This document shows positions 1-9,157 of a DNA stretch of 64,000 nucleotides, one piece after another. Below the pieces are notes generated by a model. It was not told where the DNA came from. It made no database searches and was given only the letters and a program-made list of their open reading frames with translations. Source of the stretch: Labrys sp. KNU-23 (GTDB lineage: Bacteria > Pseudomonadota > Alphaproteobacteria > Rhizobiales > Labraceae); the NCBI RefSeq assembly GCF_008330945.1, contig NZ_CP043489.1, positions 2,181,501 through 2,245,500 of the forward strand, in the 5' to 3' direction. The number at the start of each line of letters is the position of its first letter. Positions within the stretch are counted from its first letter, which is position 1. Both the position numbers and the translations under genes were made by a program.

Positions 1-72
1 GTGCCACGCCGGCGCAGATACGGAAAATGGCGGTGATCGTGTGAGGACAGCACGCATTGGCCCTGGCTCCTT

Positions 73-153
73 CTGGGATCGCAGGCATCCCTGCCTGCTC
101 TTGGAGGCCGGCAAACCAATAGAAAGAGCAGGCAGGGATGCCTGCGATCCCAG
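73..153. repeat. Intergenic palindromic repeat, family A
   Basis: Two inverted arms of about 28 bases (73-102 and 125-153) share the core GGGATCGCAGGCATCCCTGC and flank a short loop. The same design recurs at 8586-8674 and 61865-61946 with different but internally complementary stem sequence. It lies downstream of the convergent end of the NfeD gene, so it could act as a transcript-end structure. Confidence 0.8.
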
Positions 154-158
154 AGGGA

Positions 159-614
159 TTATACCTGTTTCGATACGTCCTCGACTGCCAGCCAGCCGCC
201 CTCGACGCGCACCACCTTGATGCGCGCGCCGGCGCCTGCATCAGGACCCCTGACCTGCCAGACCGTGTCGCCGACCCTGATCCGTCCTTCGCCGTTCACG
301 ATGGGATCGGCTAGCGTGAAGCTCTGCCCGATCAAAGCGTCGGCACGACGATTGAGGAAGGGCCCTTCCTTGTCCGCCGCGTCGACCTTGCGGGCAAAGT
401 GGCGGCCGATCCACGCAAAGACCACGCCAAGAACGGCAAACAGCAGGAGCGCCAGCGGCCAACTCAAGGGCCAGAAGAAGCTGAGGGCGCCGACAGCCGC
501 GGCGGCGAGGCCGAGCCAGATCATGAAGGCTCCGGGCAGGAACACCTCCAGGCCGATCAGCACGGCGGCCAGCACGAACCATCCCCAGACATTGATGGAC
601 GCAAGTTCGTTCAT
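159..614 (-). CDS. NfeD family membrane protein
   Basis: A 151-residue protein with two or three hydrophobic segments near the N-terminus (roughly residues 8-75) and a C-terminal soluble part (about 90-150) resembling the NfeD OB-fold domain. NfeD proteins partner SPFH (stomatin/prohibitin-like) membrane scaffolds in bacteria, and the SPFH gene lies immediately upstream on the same strand, as in most NfeD operons. I chose the ATG at 614 because a GGAG sits six bases upstream. A TTG at 632 would overlap the SPFH stop codon and add six residues. No protease domain is present, so this is the short NfeD class. The identification rests on topology, length and context. Confidence 0.88.
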   Translation of the reverse strand: MNELASINVWGWFVLAAVLIGLEVFLPGAFMIWLGLAAAAVGALSFFWPLSWPLALLLFAVLGVVFAWIGRHFARKVDAADKEGPFLNRRADALIGQSFTLADPIVNGEGRIRVGDTVWQVRGPDAGAGARIKVVRVEGGWLAVEDVSKQV

Positions 615-628
615 GGGCGGCTCCAGTC

Positions 629-1609
629 TCAATCCTGGCCGGTACGCGGCACGCCGGAGCCGGCGCGCCTGGCAGGCGAGGCTGCGTCCCCGAAAGTGGC
701 CTTGGCGATCTCGCCGATGCCGGCAAGCGAGCCGATCAGGGCCGTCGCTTCCATCGGCAGAACCAGTACCTTCTGGTTCGGTGCCGTCGCCATCGCCTGC
801 ATCGCCTTCACATATTTGTCGGCGATGAAATAGTTGAGCGCGGCGACATTGCCTTGCGCCAGCGCCTCGGACACCACCATGGTGGCGGCAGCCTCGGCTT
901 GGGCCGAACGCTCGCGCGCCTCGGCGTCACGGAAGGCCGCCTCCTTGCGCCCCTCGGCTTCCAGGACCTGGGCCTGCTTCTGGCCCTCGGCCTTGAGGAT
1001 CTCCGATTGGCGCAGGCCTTCGGCCTCGAGGATGACGGCGCGCTTCTCGCGCTCGGCCTTCATCTGCCGACCCATGGAGGCGATCAGATCGGCCGGCGGC
1101 ACGATATCCTTGATCTCGACGCGGGTGATCTTGATGCCCCAGCTCGTCGCGGCGGCATCGACCACGATGAGCAAGCGGTTGTTGATCTCGTCGCGATGGG
1201 AAAGAAGCTGGTCGAGATCCATCGACCCCATGACCGTACGGATATTGGTCATCAGCAGGTTGAGGATGGCGCTGTTGAGATTGGCGACCTCATAGGCGGC
1301 CCGGGCGGCATCGATCACCTGGAAGAAAGCGACACCGTCGACGGCAACGGTCGCATTGTCCTTGGTGATGATCTCCTGGGTCGGAACATCCAGCACCTGT
1401 TCCATCATGTTCATGCGCGCACCAATACGATGGAAGATCGGCGGTACGATGTTGAGGCCAGGTTGAATGGTATAGGCGTAGCGACGAAAACGCTCGACCG
1501 TGTAATTGTAGCCTTGCGGAACGGTCTTCACCATCTTCATCAGGAAGAACAGCAGGACAATCGCCAGGACAATGATGGCTGTCGTCGCGGTGAGCGGAAT
1601 AGCGGACAT
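629..1609 (-). CDS. SPFH domain / paraslipin-QmcA type membrane protein
   Basis: A 326-residue protein: one N-terminal transmembrane helix (about residues 5-24), then the SPFH/band-7 domain starting at VPQGYNYTVERFRRY, then a charged alanine/glutamate-rich coiled coil (about 190-260, with repeated EAEGLRQ/KAEGQKQ-like units). This is the architecture of QmcA/paraslipins (SLP-2 relatives), which form oligomeric scaffolds organising membrane microdomains and influencing membrane proteases. The ATG at 1609 is used because the 46 codons upstream read as non-coding and the membrane helix follows this start directly. It forms an operon with the downstream nfeD. Confidence 0.92.
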   Translation of the reverse strand: MSAIPLTATTAIIVLAIVLLFFLMKMVKTVPQGYNYTVERFRRYAYTIQPGLNIVPPIFHRIGARMNMMEQVLDVPTQEIITKDNATVAVDGVAFFQVIDAARAAYEVANLNSAILNLLMTNIRTVMGSMDLDQLLSHRDEINNRLLIVVDAAATSWGIKITRVEIKDIVPPADLIASMGRQMKAEREKRAVILEAEGLRQSEILKAEGQKQAQVLEAEGRKEAAFRDAEARERSAQAEAAATMVVSEALAQGNVAALNYFIADKYVKAMQAMATAPNQKVLVLPMEATALIGSLAGIGEIAKATFGDAASPARRAGSGVPRTGQD

Positions 1610-1780
1610 GGTGGTTTCCAGATCAGACAAGGTTTCATCATGTCTAGCTCTGGCCGAGGGCGCTGCAAAGCGCTCTGACAGGCACTTGCAACCGGAAGAT
1701 GCGAAAACGCACGGGATAGGGCGGCGGCGAGGCCATTGCACTTGCAATGCCGCGTGATATTAGGATGCAGCGAACAAAAT

Positions 1781-1796
1781 GTTCGGCAAACCGAAC
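1781..1796. promoter_or_regulatory. Small hairpin in the metX leader
   Basis: A perfect 6-bp stem with a four-base loop, GTTCGGCAAACCGAAC, lies 45 bases before the metX start codon. It could be an operator or a leader stem. It does not match the SAM-II riboswitch that often precedes metX in this class, so its role is unknown. Confidence 0.35.
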
Positions 1797-1840
1797 GCGC
1801 CGAGCCGCCGCGCCCGGACGGCAAGGAGTGACACAGACAG

Positions 1841-3028
1841 ATGTCGGAAGGTGAGCAGCTGCGGGCGAGCTTCCCGGAACTGGCCCGCAAGCAGGCGGAC
1901 CAGCCCGATGACAGTCTGGTGGTCGATTTCGGTCCGCACCGACCGCTTCGCCTCGACAGCGGCGTCGATTTCGCACCGTTGCGCATCGCCTACACCACCG
2001 CCGGCAAGCTGAATGCGGCACGGTCCAACGCCGTGCTGGTCTGCCACGCGCTCACCGGCGATCAGCATGTCGCCAGCATCCACCCCGTCACCGGCCGCGC
2101 AGGCTGGTGGGATACGCTGGTCGGACCGGGCAAGCCGATCGACACCGAGCGCTTCTTCGTGATCTGTCCCAATGTGATCGGCAGTTGCATGGGCTCCTCC
2201 GGCCCGGCCTCGACCAATCCGGCAACCGGTCGGCCCTATGGCCTCGACTTTCCGGTGGTGACCATCGCCGACATGGTGCGGGCGCAGGCCATGCTGCTCG
2301 ACCATCTCGACATCGAGAGCCTGTTCGCCGTGTTGGGCGGCTCGATGGGCGGCATGCTGGTGCTGCAATGGGCCGCTTCCTATCCCGAACGCGTGTTCTC
2401 GGCGCTGTGCATTGCCAGCGCCGCCCGCCATACCGCCCAGAACATCGCCTTCAACGAGGTCGGCCGCCAGGCAATCATGGCCGATCCCGATTGGTGCGGC
2501 GGCCACTATATCGAGGCCGGCATCCGGCCTGCCAAGGGCCTGGGCGTCGCCCGCATGGCCGCCCATATCACCTATCTCTCCGAGGACGCCCTGCAGCGCA
2601 AATTCGGCCGCAACCTGCAGGACCGAGCGGCGCGCACCTTCACCTTCGATGCCGATTTTCAGATCGAAAGCTATCTGCGCTACCAGGGCTTGAGCTTCGT
2701 CGAGCGCTTCGACGCCAATTCCTATCTCTATGTCACCCGCGCGATGGATTATTTCGACCTCGCCTCCGAGCATGGCGGCTCCCTCGCTGCCGCCTTCAAG
2801 GGCACGCCTACACGCTTTTGCGTGGCGTCTTTCACCTCCGACTGGCTCTTTCCCACCAGCGCCTCGCGCCAGGTCATGCATGCGCTCAACGCTGCCGGCG
2901 CCCGCGTCTCCTTCGTCGAGATCGAGACCGACAAGGGCCACGACGCCTTCCTGCTCGACATCCCCGAATTGTTCGACATGGTACGCGGCTTCGTCGGCGC
3001 CGCGGCCCGCGAGCGAGGGGTGGCATGA
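1841..3028 (+). CDS. metX: Homoserine O-acyltransferase MetX
   Basis: A 395-residue alpha/beta-hydrolase-fold acyltransferase that activates L-homoserine with acetyl-CoA or succinyl-CoA as the first committed step of methionine synthesis. The nucleophile elbow GGSMGGM is at about residues 167-173. The Asp and His of the triad are expected in the C-terminal part, where [13 protein letters not shown] carries the histidine. Length is normal for the family. The gene overlaps metW by four bases (ATGA), the standard metX-metW pair of proteobacteria. MetX enzymes in this class can prefer either acyl donor, so donor choice is not assigned. Confidence 0.95.
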   Translation: MSEGEQLRASFPELARKQADQPDDSLVVDFGPHRPLRLDSGVDFAPLRIAYTTAGKLNAARSNAVLVCHALTGDQHVASIHPVTGRAGWWDTLVGPGKPIDTERFFVICPNVIGSCMGSSGPASTNPATGRPYGLDFPVVTIADMVRAQAMLLDHLDIESLFAVLGGSMGGMLVLQWAASYPERVFSALCIASAARHTAQNIAFNEVGRQAIMADPDWCGGHYIEAGIRPAKGLGVARMAAHITYLSEDALQRKFGRNLQDRAARTFTFDADFQIESYLRYQGLSFVERFDANSYLYVTRAMDYFDLASEHGGSLAAAFKGTPTRFCVASFTSDWLFPTSASRQVMHALNAAGARVSFVEIETDKGHDAFLLDIPELFDMVRGFVGAAARERGVA

Positions 3029-3693
3029 ACAGGTTCCGCCCGCGCGACACCAGGACGATGACGGCCCAGCGTAGCCCGGCATCGACGCCGGGCACCCGCC
3101 TCGATTTCCTGCAGATCCGCGACATGGTGATCCCCGGTGCCCGCGTGCTTGACGTCGGTTGCGGCGACGGTGAACTGCTGTCCCTGCTGGAGGCGACACG
3201 CAATGTCGATGGCCGCGGCATCGAGATCAGCCAGCTCGGCGTCAACGCCGCCGTCGGCCGCGGCCTTGCGGTGATCCAGGGCGACGCCGATTCCGACCTC
3301 TCCGACTATCCCGACGACAGCTTCGATTATGTGATCCTGTCACAGACCCTGCAGGCCACCCGCAATCCACGCCAGGTGGTGGAGGACATGCTGCGCATCG
3401 GGCGGCGTGCCATCGTCTCCTTCCCGAATTTCGGCCATTGGCGCATTCGCGGCCAGATCATGTTCCGCGGCCGCATGCCGGTGACCGACAACCTGCCCTA
3501 TGCCTGGTACGATACGCCCAACATTCATTTCTGCTCGATCCGGGACTTCGTCGAGATGGCGCGCGGCCTCGACGCGGTGATCGAACGGGCCGAGGCGCTG
3601 ACGCTGTCGGGCCAGCCGGTCCAGGTCAGGGCACCCTGGTGGTTCTGGAACCTGTTCGGCGAGCAGGCGGTGTTCCTGCTCAGAAGACGCTGA
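3025..3693 (+). CDS. metW: Methionine biosynthesis protein MetW
   Basis: A 222-residue class I methyltransferase-like protein. The SAM-binding glycine motif [12 protein letters not shown] is at about residues 42-53, followed by the MetW-typical [10 protein letters not shown] and [15 protein letters not shown] segments. MetW is the partner of MetX and is needed for full homoserine acylation in several bacteria. The start overlaps the metX stop (ATGA), which favours this ATG; a second in-frame ATG at 3058 would remove 11 residues. The gene is convergent with the methyltransferase gene that begins 4 bases after its stop. Confidence 0.93.
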   Translation: MNRFRPRDTRTMTAQRSPASTPGTRLDFLQIRDMVIPGARVLDVGCGDGELLSLLEATRNVDGRGIEISQLGVNAAVGRGLAVIQGDADSDLSDYPDDSFDYVILSQTLQATRNPRQVVEDMLRIGRRAIVSFPNFGHWRIRGQIMFRGRMPVTDNLPYAWYDTPNIHFCSIRDFVEMARGLDAVIERAEALTLSGQPVQVRAPWWFWNLFGEQAVFLLRRR

Positions 3694-3696
3694 GGA

Positions 3697-4443
3697 TCAC
3701 GCTCCGTCGGCGAGACGGCCCGCCGGGCTCGGCAGCAGCACCGGCGTGAATTTCGGCGACACGGCGCGCTTGGCGCGCACCGTGATCGGCCGGAACACCT
3801 GCTTGGAGGCCTCCACGATGTGCACGCCGGCAAAGGGAGAAGCAAAGCGGGCGGCAAAGCGCTCATAGGCGGGCGCGGAGCGCAGCGCCCAGCCATGGAA
3901 CATCGGCGGCAGATAGAGCGCCTCGGTCCAATTCACCGGCGAGAACAGCGCATCGCGCAGCAGGCGGGTCAGCTGCGGACGGGAAAACGGCCGGCCATTG
4001 CCGAAGGGCGTGGCATCGGAGCGCGCCCAGACCCCGCGCCGGTTGGGTGCCACCAGCATCACCGTGCCCCCGGGCGCCAGCACCCGCCAGATCTCGCGCA
4101 GCGTGTCGAGAGCGGAATCGGCTTCCTCGAGCAGGTGGATGGCCAGCACCCGGTCGAGGCAGCCATCCGCCAGCGGCAATTCGGTCTCCTCGACCAGAGC
4201 GGCGGCGAGCGGGCCGTTCTCCGGCCATTCCAGCACGCCCTGCGTCGATGGGTTGAACGAGACCACGCGCTCCGCCTCGTCACGGAACATGGTGAGATAG
4301 GGCGCGGCAAAACCGATGCCGGCGACGCGCTGGCCGCTGAGATCGCTCCAGCGCGCCCGGATCTTGGTGGCAATCAGGCGACCGGCCACGATGCCCAGAT
4401 TGGTGCTGTAGAAGTCGCGGAGATCGACGACATCGAGCGACAT
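3697..4443 (-). CDS. Class I SAM-dependent methyltransferase
   Basis: A 248-residue protein with a degenerate SAM-binding fold: the glycine-rich region reads VAGIGFAAPYL (about residues 38-48), and the acidic post-motif LPLADGCLDRVLAIHLLEE and the APGGTVMLVAPNRRG segment (about residues 114-128) match methyltransferase motifs II-III. The C-terminal region is rich in Pro and basic residues. The family is known in rhizobia next to a glyoxalase II gene, but its substrate is not established and gloB is not in this window. The ATG at 4443 is preferred over an upstream GTG at 4455. The gene stands alone and converges on metW. Confidence 0.82.
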   Translation of the reverse strand: MSLDVVDLRDFYSTNLGIVAGRLIATKIRARWSDLSGQRVAGIGFAAPYLTMFRDEAERVVSFNPSTQGVLEWPENGPLAAALVEETELPLADGCLDRVLAIHLLEEADSALDTLREIWRVLAPGGTVMLVAPNRRGVWARSDATPFGNGRPFSRPQLTRLLRDALFSPVNWTEALYLPPMFHGWALRSAPAYERFAARFASPFAGVHIVEASKQVFRPITVRAKRAVSPKFTPVLLPSPAGRLADGA

Positions 4444-4642
4444 TGGAACCAACACCTAGTTACGACAGCCACAATTCGATCTTGCAAGCAGGCACGCTGT
4501 CATTGCACGCCATGCCGATGCGAAAGAAGCGGCCAATTTGCAGAGATCAACAAAGACGAAGCCATTCCGTGCTTATCAATCCCTGGCATCGATCGGGCCT
4601 CGCCGTACCGGCTGAAACGTTCAGCCGGCAAGCGCACCGCGA

Positions 4643-4682
4643 CAAAAACGCATGAGCCCTCTCCCATGCCGGGAAAGGGCTC
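4643..4682 (-). terminator. Rho-independent terminator of the L,D-transpeptidase gene
   Basis: On the minus strand a near-perfect GC-rich hairpin (arms GAGCCCTTTCCC and GGGAGAGGGCTC, 4654-4682) lies about 30 bases after the stop codon and is followed by a run of five T (complement of 4644-4648). Confidence 0.75.
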
Positions 4683-4714
4683 ACGGATCAATCGATCAAG
4701 AAAACTGGCGAAGC

Positions 4715-6262
4715 TCAGTTGGTGGCCGTGGCGCCCTGGTCGCCGCCCAGGCCCAGCCAGCGCTTGTAGAAGGGCTGCTCCGTCGGCGGATTGGTGATCG
4801 CGGGCGGAAGCTCGGCCATCTGGGCGGCAGGAAGCGCGGCTCCAGCCATCATCGGCTTGCCCGGTGAGACGGTCTTTTGCTTGGCGTGCTTGGGCTTGGT
4901 GTCGGGCACAGTGCCGGTCTGGATCGGATCGACATTGATCGCCACCGCCGGTGAGGCGGCCGGTTGCTCGGTCGGCGCATAGCCCAGCCAGCGCGCATAG
5001 AAGGGCTGTCCTTCCGGCGCCGCGGCCGCCACCAGCTGGCTTGCCGGGGCGTTGGGCGAGACAGGCGCAGCGGCCACCGCCACCGGCTTCTGCGGCACGG
5101 GAGCCGGGAACTTGCTGCCCATCAGGCGGGCATAGACGGCTTCCTGCCGCTTGGCGACAACCTTCGGATCCGCCACGCCCTTGATCGGCTTGCGGGCCAC
5201 TGCCGCTTCCGAATAAAGCAGGCTTTCGGCCGCGGCATAGGTCACGCGATGGGCGGCATTCGCATCCGCTTCCGTGGCCGGGGCGCCGGCATCGTTGAGA
5301 GCCACTTCGGTCACGTCGACGCGCGAATAGGTGAAGGGACGATCCTTGCCGGGCACGGCCGACTGGTCGACGGCGCGCGCAGCGAACACCGGATTGGAGC
5401 CGCCATCCTGGTAGATGTAGTTGACGGCCTTGGTGCCGGAAGCGACCAGCGAAGTGATCTTGGCATCGTCGCTGCGCCGCTTCTCGTAAACGGCGGCAGC
5501 CACATTCTGGCTGGCGGGCGCGATAGCGCAGTCAGTTCCGCCATTGCCGTTGAAGACATAGCGGCCCTTGCAGACGTCGACCTTGACCGTCTGCTTGGTG
5601 ACCTCGAAATTGTCGGTACCTTCCTTGAGGTTCTGCCAGAAACCGATATTCGGGTTGCGGCGATTCCGGGCCATGTTCTCGGGCGTCATGCGGAAGGGCA
5701 GCGACTGCACCTGGAACGAAGCCTGCCCGCCCTGCAGCGCCTCACGCGCCACGGCATAGATCTCGGCAACCTGCTTGTCGGTCATGGCAAAGCAGCCGCG
5801 CGAGGAACAGGAGCCGTGCACCATGATGTTGCCACCGGCACGGCCAAGCTGGCGATCGAAGCTGTTGGGATAGCCGATGTCGAAGGACAGATAATATTGC
5901 GAATTCGGGTTGAGGCTGCTCATGCTCACCGCATAGAAGCCTTCGGGCACCTGGCGGTCGCCCTCGCTCTTCTTCGGACCAAGCTGGCCCGACCAGCGGC
6001 AGACCGGGTAGCTCTTGAGCAGTGCGTACCGTCCGCTCGAGGTCTGTTTCCAGAGCTCGAGCTCAGACTCCTTCTTGTAGATGCGCACCAGGATGGGCGC
6101 GGAACGCGTCATGCCCTTGGCCTGCATTTCGGCGATCAAGGCCTGCGGCACCGGGCTAGTCGAACGAACACTTACGCCATTCTGATTGGAACAGGCCGCC
6201 GCCAGCAAAAGGACCGGCACGGCCATTGCAATCTTGCGCATCAACTTGAAGTGAGCGGTCAT
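4715..6262 (-). CDS. Lipoprotein L,D-transpeptidase (YkuD/YafK type)
   Basis: A 515-residue exported protein. The N-terminus is a lipoprotein signal ending in LLAAACS, so it should be lipid-anchored. The YkuD catalytic motif HGSCSSRGCFAMTD gives a nucleophile near Cys157 with a histidine near residue 149. Enzymes of this family cross-link peptidoglycan through meso-diaminopimelate or attach proteins to it. The catalytic part fills the N-terminal half. The C-terminal half is Pro/Ala-rich and ends with repeats of the motif QPFYxRWLG (encoded near 5000 and 4765, with a degenerate copy near 5130). The ATG at 6262 is used; an ATG at 6241 would shorten the signal peptide by seven residues. Confidence 0.9.
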   Translation of the reverse strand: MTAHFKLMRKIAMAVPVLLLAAACSNQNGVSVRSTSPVPQALIAEMQAKGMTRSAPILVRIYKKESELELWKQTSSGRYALLKSYPVCRWSGQLGPKKSEGDRQVPEGFYAVSMSSLNPNSQYYLSFDIGYPNSFDRQLGRAGGNIMVHGSCSSRGCFAMTDKQVAEIYAVAREALQGGQASFQVQSLPFRMTPENMARNRRNPNIGFWQNLKEGTDNFEVTKQTVKVDVCKGRYVFNGNGGTDCAIAPASQNVAAAVYEKRRSDDAKITSLVASGTKAVNYIYQDGGSNPVFAARAVDQSAVPGKDRPFTYSRVDVTEVALNDAGAPATEADANAAHRVTYAAAESLLYSEAAVARKPIKGVADPKVVAKRQEAVYARLMGSKFPAPVPQKPVAVAAAPVSPNAPASQLVAAAAPEGQPFYARWLGYAPTEQPAASPAVAINVDPIQTGTVPDTKPKHAKQKTVSPGKPMMAGAALPAAQMAELPPAITNPPTEQPFYKRWLGLGGDQGATATN

Positions 6263-6597
6263 GAACCAGTGAACCCGTGCAAAGTCAGTAATACGGACTA
6301 GGGGACATTTACAATCAACGACCACTCGCCGCAAGTCATGGGCCGGTCGTGGTTACGCAACAGCGTGAACGAAACCTTAACGGCACAATGCCTGATTCCA
6401 CGCCCCGCCGATAGGGGCCTTCCACCGGAAACTGGGCCGCGACCCTATAGACTTCCTCACGGCTCGACAAGCATCGGCAACAAGAAAAACGCACATCGAC
6501 AGGATGCGAGGATGCGACATGGAGTCTTCGCCGCCCCGCGTCTGAACGATCCGCGTTCTATACTGTCTGCGAGGCGGCCTGATCCTGAGCCAGCCCG

Positions 6598-6615
6598 CTG
6601 TCATGGACCTGTCGC
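6598..6615 (+). promoter_or_regulatory. Pho box (PhoB binding site)
   Basis: CTGTCATGGACCTGTCGC is two 7-base repeats separated by four bases, matching the PhoB consensus CTGTCAT-N4-CTGTCAT at 12 of 14 repeat positions. It lies about 150 bases upstream of the alkaline phosphatase start, in the right orientation for phosphate-starvation control. Confidence 0.7.
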
Positions 6616-6631
6616 ATGCGCTGGCTATCCC

Positions 6632-6695
6632 TAGCGCAAAGCGCGTTCAGGGGGAATGCGCTCTCTTCCAGCTCTTTGTTTCGACGCGTCTTTGC
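6632..6695. repeat. Intergenic palindromic repeat, family D (divergent copy)
   Basis: Contains GCAAAGCGCGTTCAGGGGGA and, further on, CTCTTTGTTTCGACGCGTCTTTGC, a diverged copy of the repeat units at 13852-13950 and 44124-44223. It lies between the Pho box and the phosphatase start codon, so it should be transcribed as part of the leader. The rest of the 503-base gap (6263-6765) holds the promoter side of the L,D-transpeptidase gene and no other gene that I can see. Confidence 0.6.
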
Positions 6696-6765
6696 AAGTG
6701 CGGCACCTTCGCCAGACCGCAAGACGCCTCGGCGACAAAGTCGCTCGCATCGCGAAAGGATTGCC

Positions 6766-8538
6766 ATGCGCACGCTCCTCGCCGCCCTTGCGGTCACCAC
6801 CATGCTGATCGGTCCCAGCCAGGCCGCGGGCATCTATCCGCTCGACCGCGCCACCATCCTGGCCGGCTCGCCTTTCGACTTCAAGGCCGAGTTCGCCGGC
6901 ACGGTGAAGCCTGAGGACGTGCGCGTCACCGTCAACGGGCAGGACTACAAGGGTGTGTTCGGCAAGGACGTCGAGTTCGTCGCCTCCGAGAAGGGCAAGG
7001 ACGACAAGGATCTCGGCTCGGCGGTGCTGCTGCGCGGCCTCACCCTCAGCGTGCCCGGCAGCTACAAGGTCGAAGTCTCGGCCGGTGGGCAGAGCCGCAG
7101 CGTGACCTGGGACGTCTTCGGCACCGCTGCCACGCCCAAGGCCAAGAACATCATCTTCCTGCTCGGCGACGGCCTGACGGTCGCCAACCGCACCGGCGCG
7201 CGCATCATGTCCAAGGGCATGACCGAGGGCAAGGCCAATGGCCGCCTCGCCATGGACGACCTCGACCACATGGCCTTCATCGGCACCTCGTCGACGGACG
7301 CCATCGCCACCGACAGCGCCAACACGATGTCGGCCTACATGACCGGCCACAAGACGGCGGTGAACGCTCTCGGCGTCTATGCCGACCGCACGCCCGCCAG
7401 CCTGGACGATCCCAAGGTCGAAACCATCGCCGAGGCGCTGCGCCGCACCTCCAAGAAGTCGATCGGCGTGGTCTCCACCGCCGAGATCGAGGACGCCACC
7501 CCGGCCGCCGTGGTTTCCCATACCCGCAAGCGCGCCGACAAGGCCGAGATCGTCGGCATGTTCTACGATGTGAAGCCGGACGTCATCCTGGGCGGCGGCT
7601 CGGCCTATTTCCTGCCGAAGTCGACCACCGGCTCCAAGCGTAAGGACGACAAGGACTACATCCAGCTCTTCAAGGATGCCGGCTATACGCTGGCCACCGA
7701 CAAGGACAGCCTGGCCGCGGCCGAAGGTACCAATACCGGCAAGATCCTCGGCCTGTTCCACACCGGCAATATGGACGTCGCGCTCGACCGTTTCCTCCTC
7801 AAGAAGGGCACGGTCGAGAAGTTCCCCAACCAGCCGGGCCTGGTCGACATGACCAAGGCGGCGCTCACTCAGCTCTCCAAGAATCCGGAAGGTTTCTTCC
7901 TGATGGTGGAAGGCGCCTCGATCGACAAGATGTCGCACGCGCAGGATGCCGAGCGCTCGCTCTATGAGACCATCGAGTTCGACAAGGCCGTCGGCGCAGC
8001 GCGCGAATTCGCCAAGACCCACCCCGACACGTTGATCGTCGCCACCGGCGACCACACCCATTCCATGTCGGTGATCGGTACCATCGACGACAGCAAGCCC
8101 GGCACCGACATGCGCGAGAAGGTCGGCATCTATGCCGACGCCGGCTTCACCAATTACGAGGACAAGGACGGCGACGGCTATCCCGACAAGATCGATCCCA
8201 GCAAGCGCCTGGCCGTCGTCTACGGAAACTATCCCGATCACTACGAGACCTTCAGCCCGAAGCTGGGCGGCCCCTATGAGCCGGCCATCCAGAACGAGAA
8301 GAAGGAGTATGTTGCCAATCCCGCCTACAAGGACGTGCCCGGTGCCGTGTTCGTCCAGGGCAACATCCCGCGCAACAACGACAGCACCGCCCATGCCGTC
8401 GACGACATCGTGCTGCAGGCCACCGGCCCGGGCGCCGAGGGCTTCAAGGGCTATCTGGAAGAGAGCGACGTCTATCGCGTGCTGGCCGAGGCCTTCGCGC
8501 TCGGTGCTTCCGGCGCCCAGAAGGCTCAGATGCAATAA
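6766..8538 (+). CDS. Secreted alkaline phosphatase, PhoA superfamily
   Basis: A 590-residue exported metalloenzyme releasing phosphate from organic monoesters in the periplasm. It has a cleavable signal peptide (residues 1-22, ending PSQAAG) and an N-terminal beta-rich segment (about 23-125). The catalytic domain begins IIFLLGDGL, with the metal-binding Asp followed by the nucleophile segment TDSANTMSAYMTGHK. Further metal ligands are in MVEGASIDKMSHAQD and ATGDHTHSMS, and a calcium-type loop DKDGDGYPDKID is at about residue 465. It is longer than E. coli PhoA (about 470). The start is set by the GAAAGGA ribosome site and the signal peptide. A Pho box upstream implies PhoB control. Confidence 0.92.
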   Translation: MRTLLAALAVTTMLIGPSQAAGIYPLDRATILAGSPFDFKAEFAGTVKPEDVRVTVNGQDYKGVFGKDVEFVASEKGKDDKDLGSAVLLRGLTLSVPGSYKVEVSAGGQSRSVTWDVFGTAATPKAKNIIFLLGDGLTVANRTGARIMSKGMTEGKANGRLAMDDLDHMAFIGTSSTDAIATDSANTMSAYMTGHKTAVNALGVYADRTPASLDDPKVETIAEALRRTSKKSIGVVSTAEIEDATPAAVVSHTRKRADKAEIVGMFYDVKPDVILGGGSAYFLPKSTTGSKRKDDKDYIQLFKDAGYTLATDKDSLAAAEGTNTGKILGLFHTGNMDVALDRFLLKKGTVEKFPNQPGLVDMTKAALTQLSKNPEGFFLMVEGASIDKMSHAQDAERSLYETIEFDKAVGAAREFAKTHPDTLIVATGDHTHSMSVIGTIDDSKPGTDMREKVGIYADAGFTNYEDKDGDGYPDKIDPSKRLAVVYGNYPDHYETFSPKLGGPYEPAIQNEKKEYVANPAYKDVPGAVFVQGNIPRNNDSTAHAVDDIVLQATGPGAEGFKGYLEESDVYRVLAEAFALGASGAQKAQMQ

Positions 8539-8585
8539 CGCTTCGACATTCTCCGGGCGGCATGCCGCCCGGAGAATACTCCAGG

Positions 8586-8674
8586 GCTCGCGGGCTTTCA
8601 GCCTGCTTTTGGACCCGCCTGTGCTTGTGAGCAAGGAAGAGCAGGCTGGAAGCCCGCGATCCCGGGGAATCTTG
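8586..8674. repeat. Intergenic palindromic repeat, family A
   Basis: The left arm GCGGGCTTTCAGCCTGCTTT and the right arm AGAGCAGGCTGGAAGCCCGC form a long imperfect hairpin between the phosphatase gene and the DUF3299-like gene. It may end or attenuate transcription, which bears on whether the two transcription units are linked. Confidence 0.75.
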
Positions 8675-8700
8675 CCGGCCCGGCCGGCGCGAGACACGCA

Positions 8701-9153
8701 ATGACGACCATGATCCGCCGCCAAATCCTCACTTTGCTCGGTCTGTCGCCGCTCCTTCTCGCGCGGCCGGCCCTGGCTGCCTCGCCGGCAGCGCTCGGCT
8801 TTCCCGAACTCTATGGCAAGATCAGCGTGCTCGGCCTGGAGTTCTCGACCAAGGTCAAGGAGCTCGATGGCAAGGACGTGGTGATGAGCGGCTTCATGGC
8901 CCCGCCCCTCAAGGCGGAAGCCACCTTCTTCGTGCTCACCGAAATTCCGATGTCGATCTGCCCCTTCTGCTCCTCCGACTCGGACTGGCCCGACAATATC
9001 GTCGTGATCTATCTCGACGAGAAGCAGACCTTCGTGCAGCCCGGCACCAGGATCGAAGTGTCGGGACGCCTGGAAATGGGGTCGTGGACCGATCCGGAAA
9101 CCGGATTCCTCAGCCGTCTGCGCCTGCGCGATGCGCGCTATTGGGTGGTCTGA
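8701..9153 (+). CDS. DUF3299-like exported protein
   Basis: A 150-residue protein with a signal peptide (about residues 1-26, ending RPALAAS). The mature part contains GKDVVMSGFMAPPL and a conserved cysteine motif ICPFCSSDSDWP (about residues 91-102) that could bind metal. I place it in or near DUF3299 from this pattern. In gamma-proteobacteria such proteins are, as I recall, encoded with an FtsX-like ABC exporter in zinc-limitation operons (for example PA4063-PA4066 of Pseudomonas aeruginosa). The same ABC genes follow here directly, with the stop codon five bases before the probable GTG of the ATPase. Function is not proven. Confidence 0.72.
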   Translation: MTTMIRRQILTLLGLSPLLLARPALAASPAALGFPELYGKISVLGLEFSTKVKELDGKDVVMSGFMAPPLKAEATFFVLTEIPMSICPFCSSDSDWPDNIVVIYLDEKQTFVQPGTRIEVSGRLEMGSWTDPETGFLSRLRLRDARYWVV

Positions 9154-9157
9154 TCCG

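Noticed and set aside
1748..1840. SAM-II riboswitch before metX
   Set aside because: The leader is only 93 bases and lacks the conserved pseudoknot sequences of SAM-II; only one small hairpin is visible.
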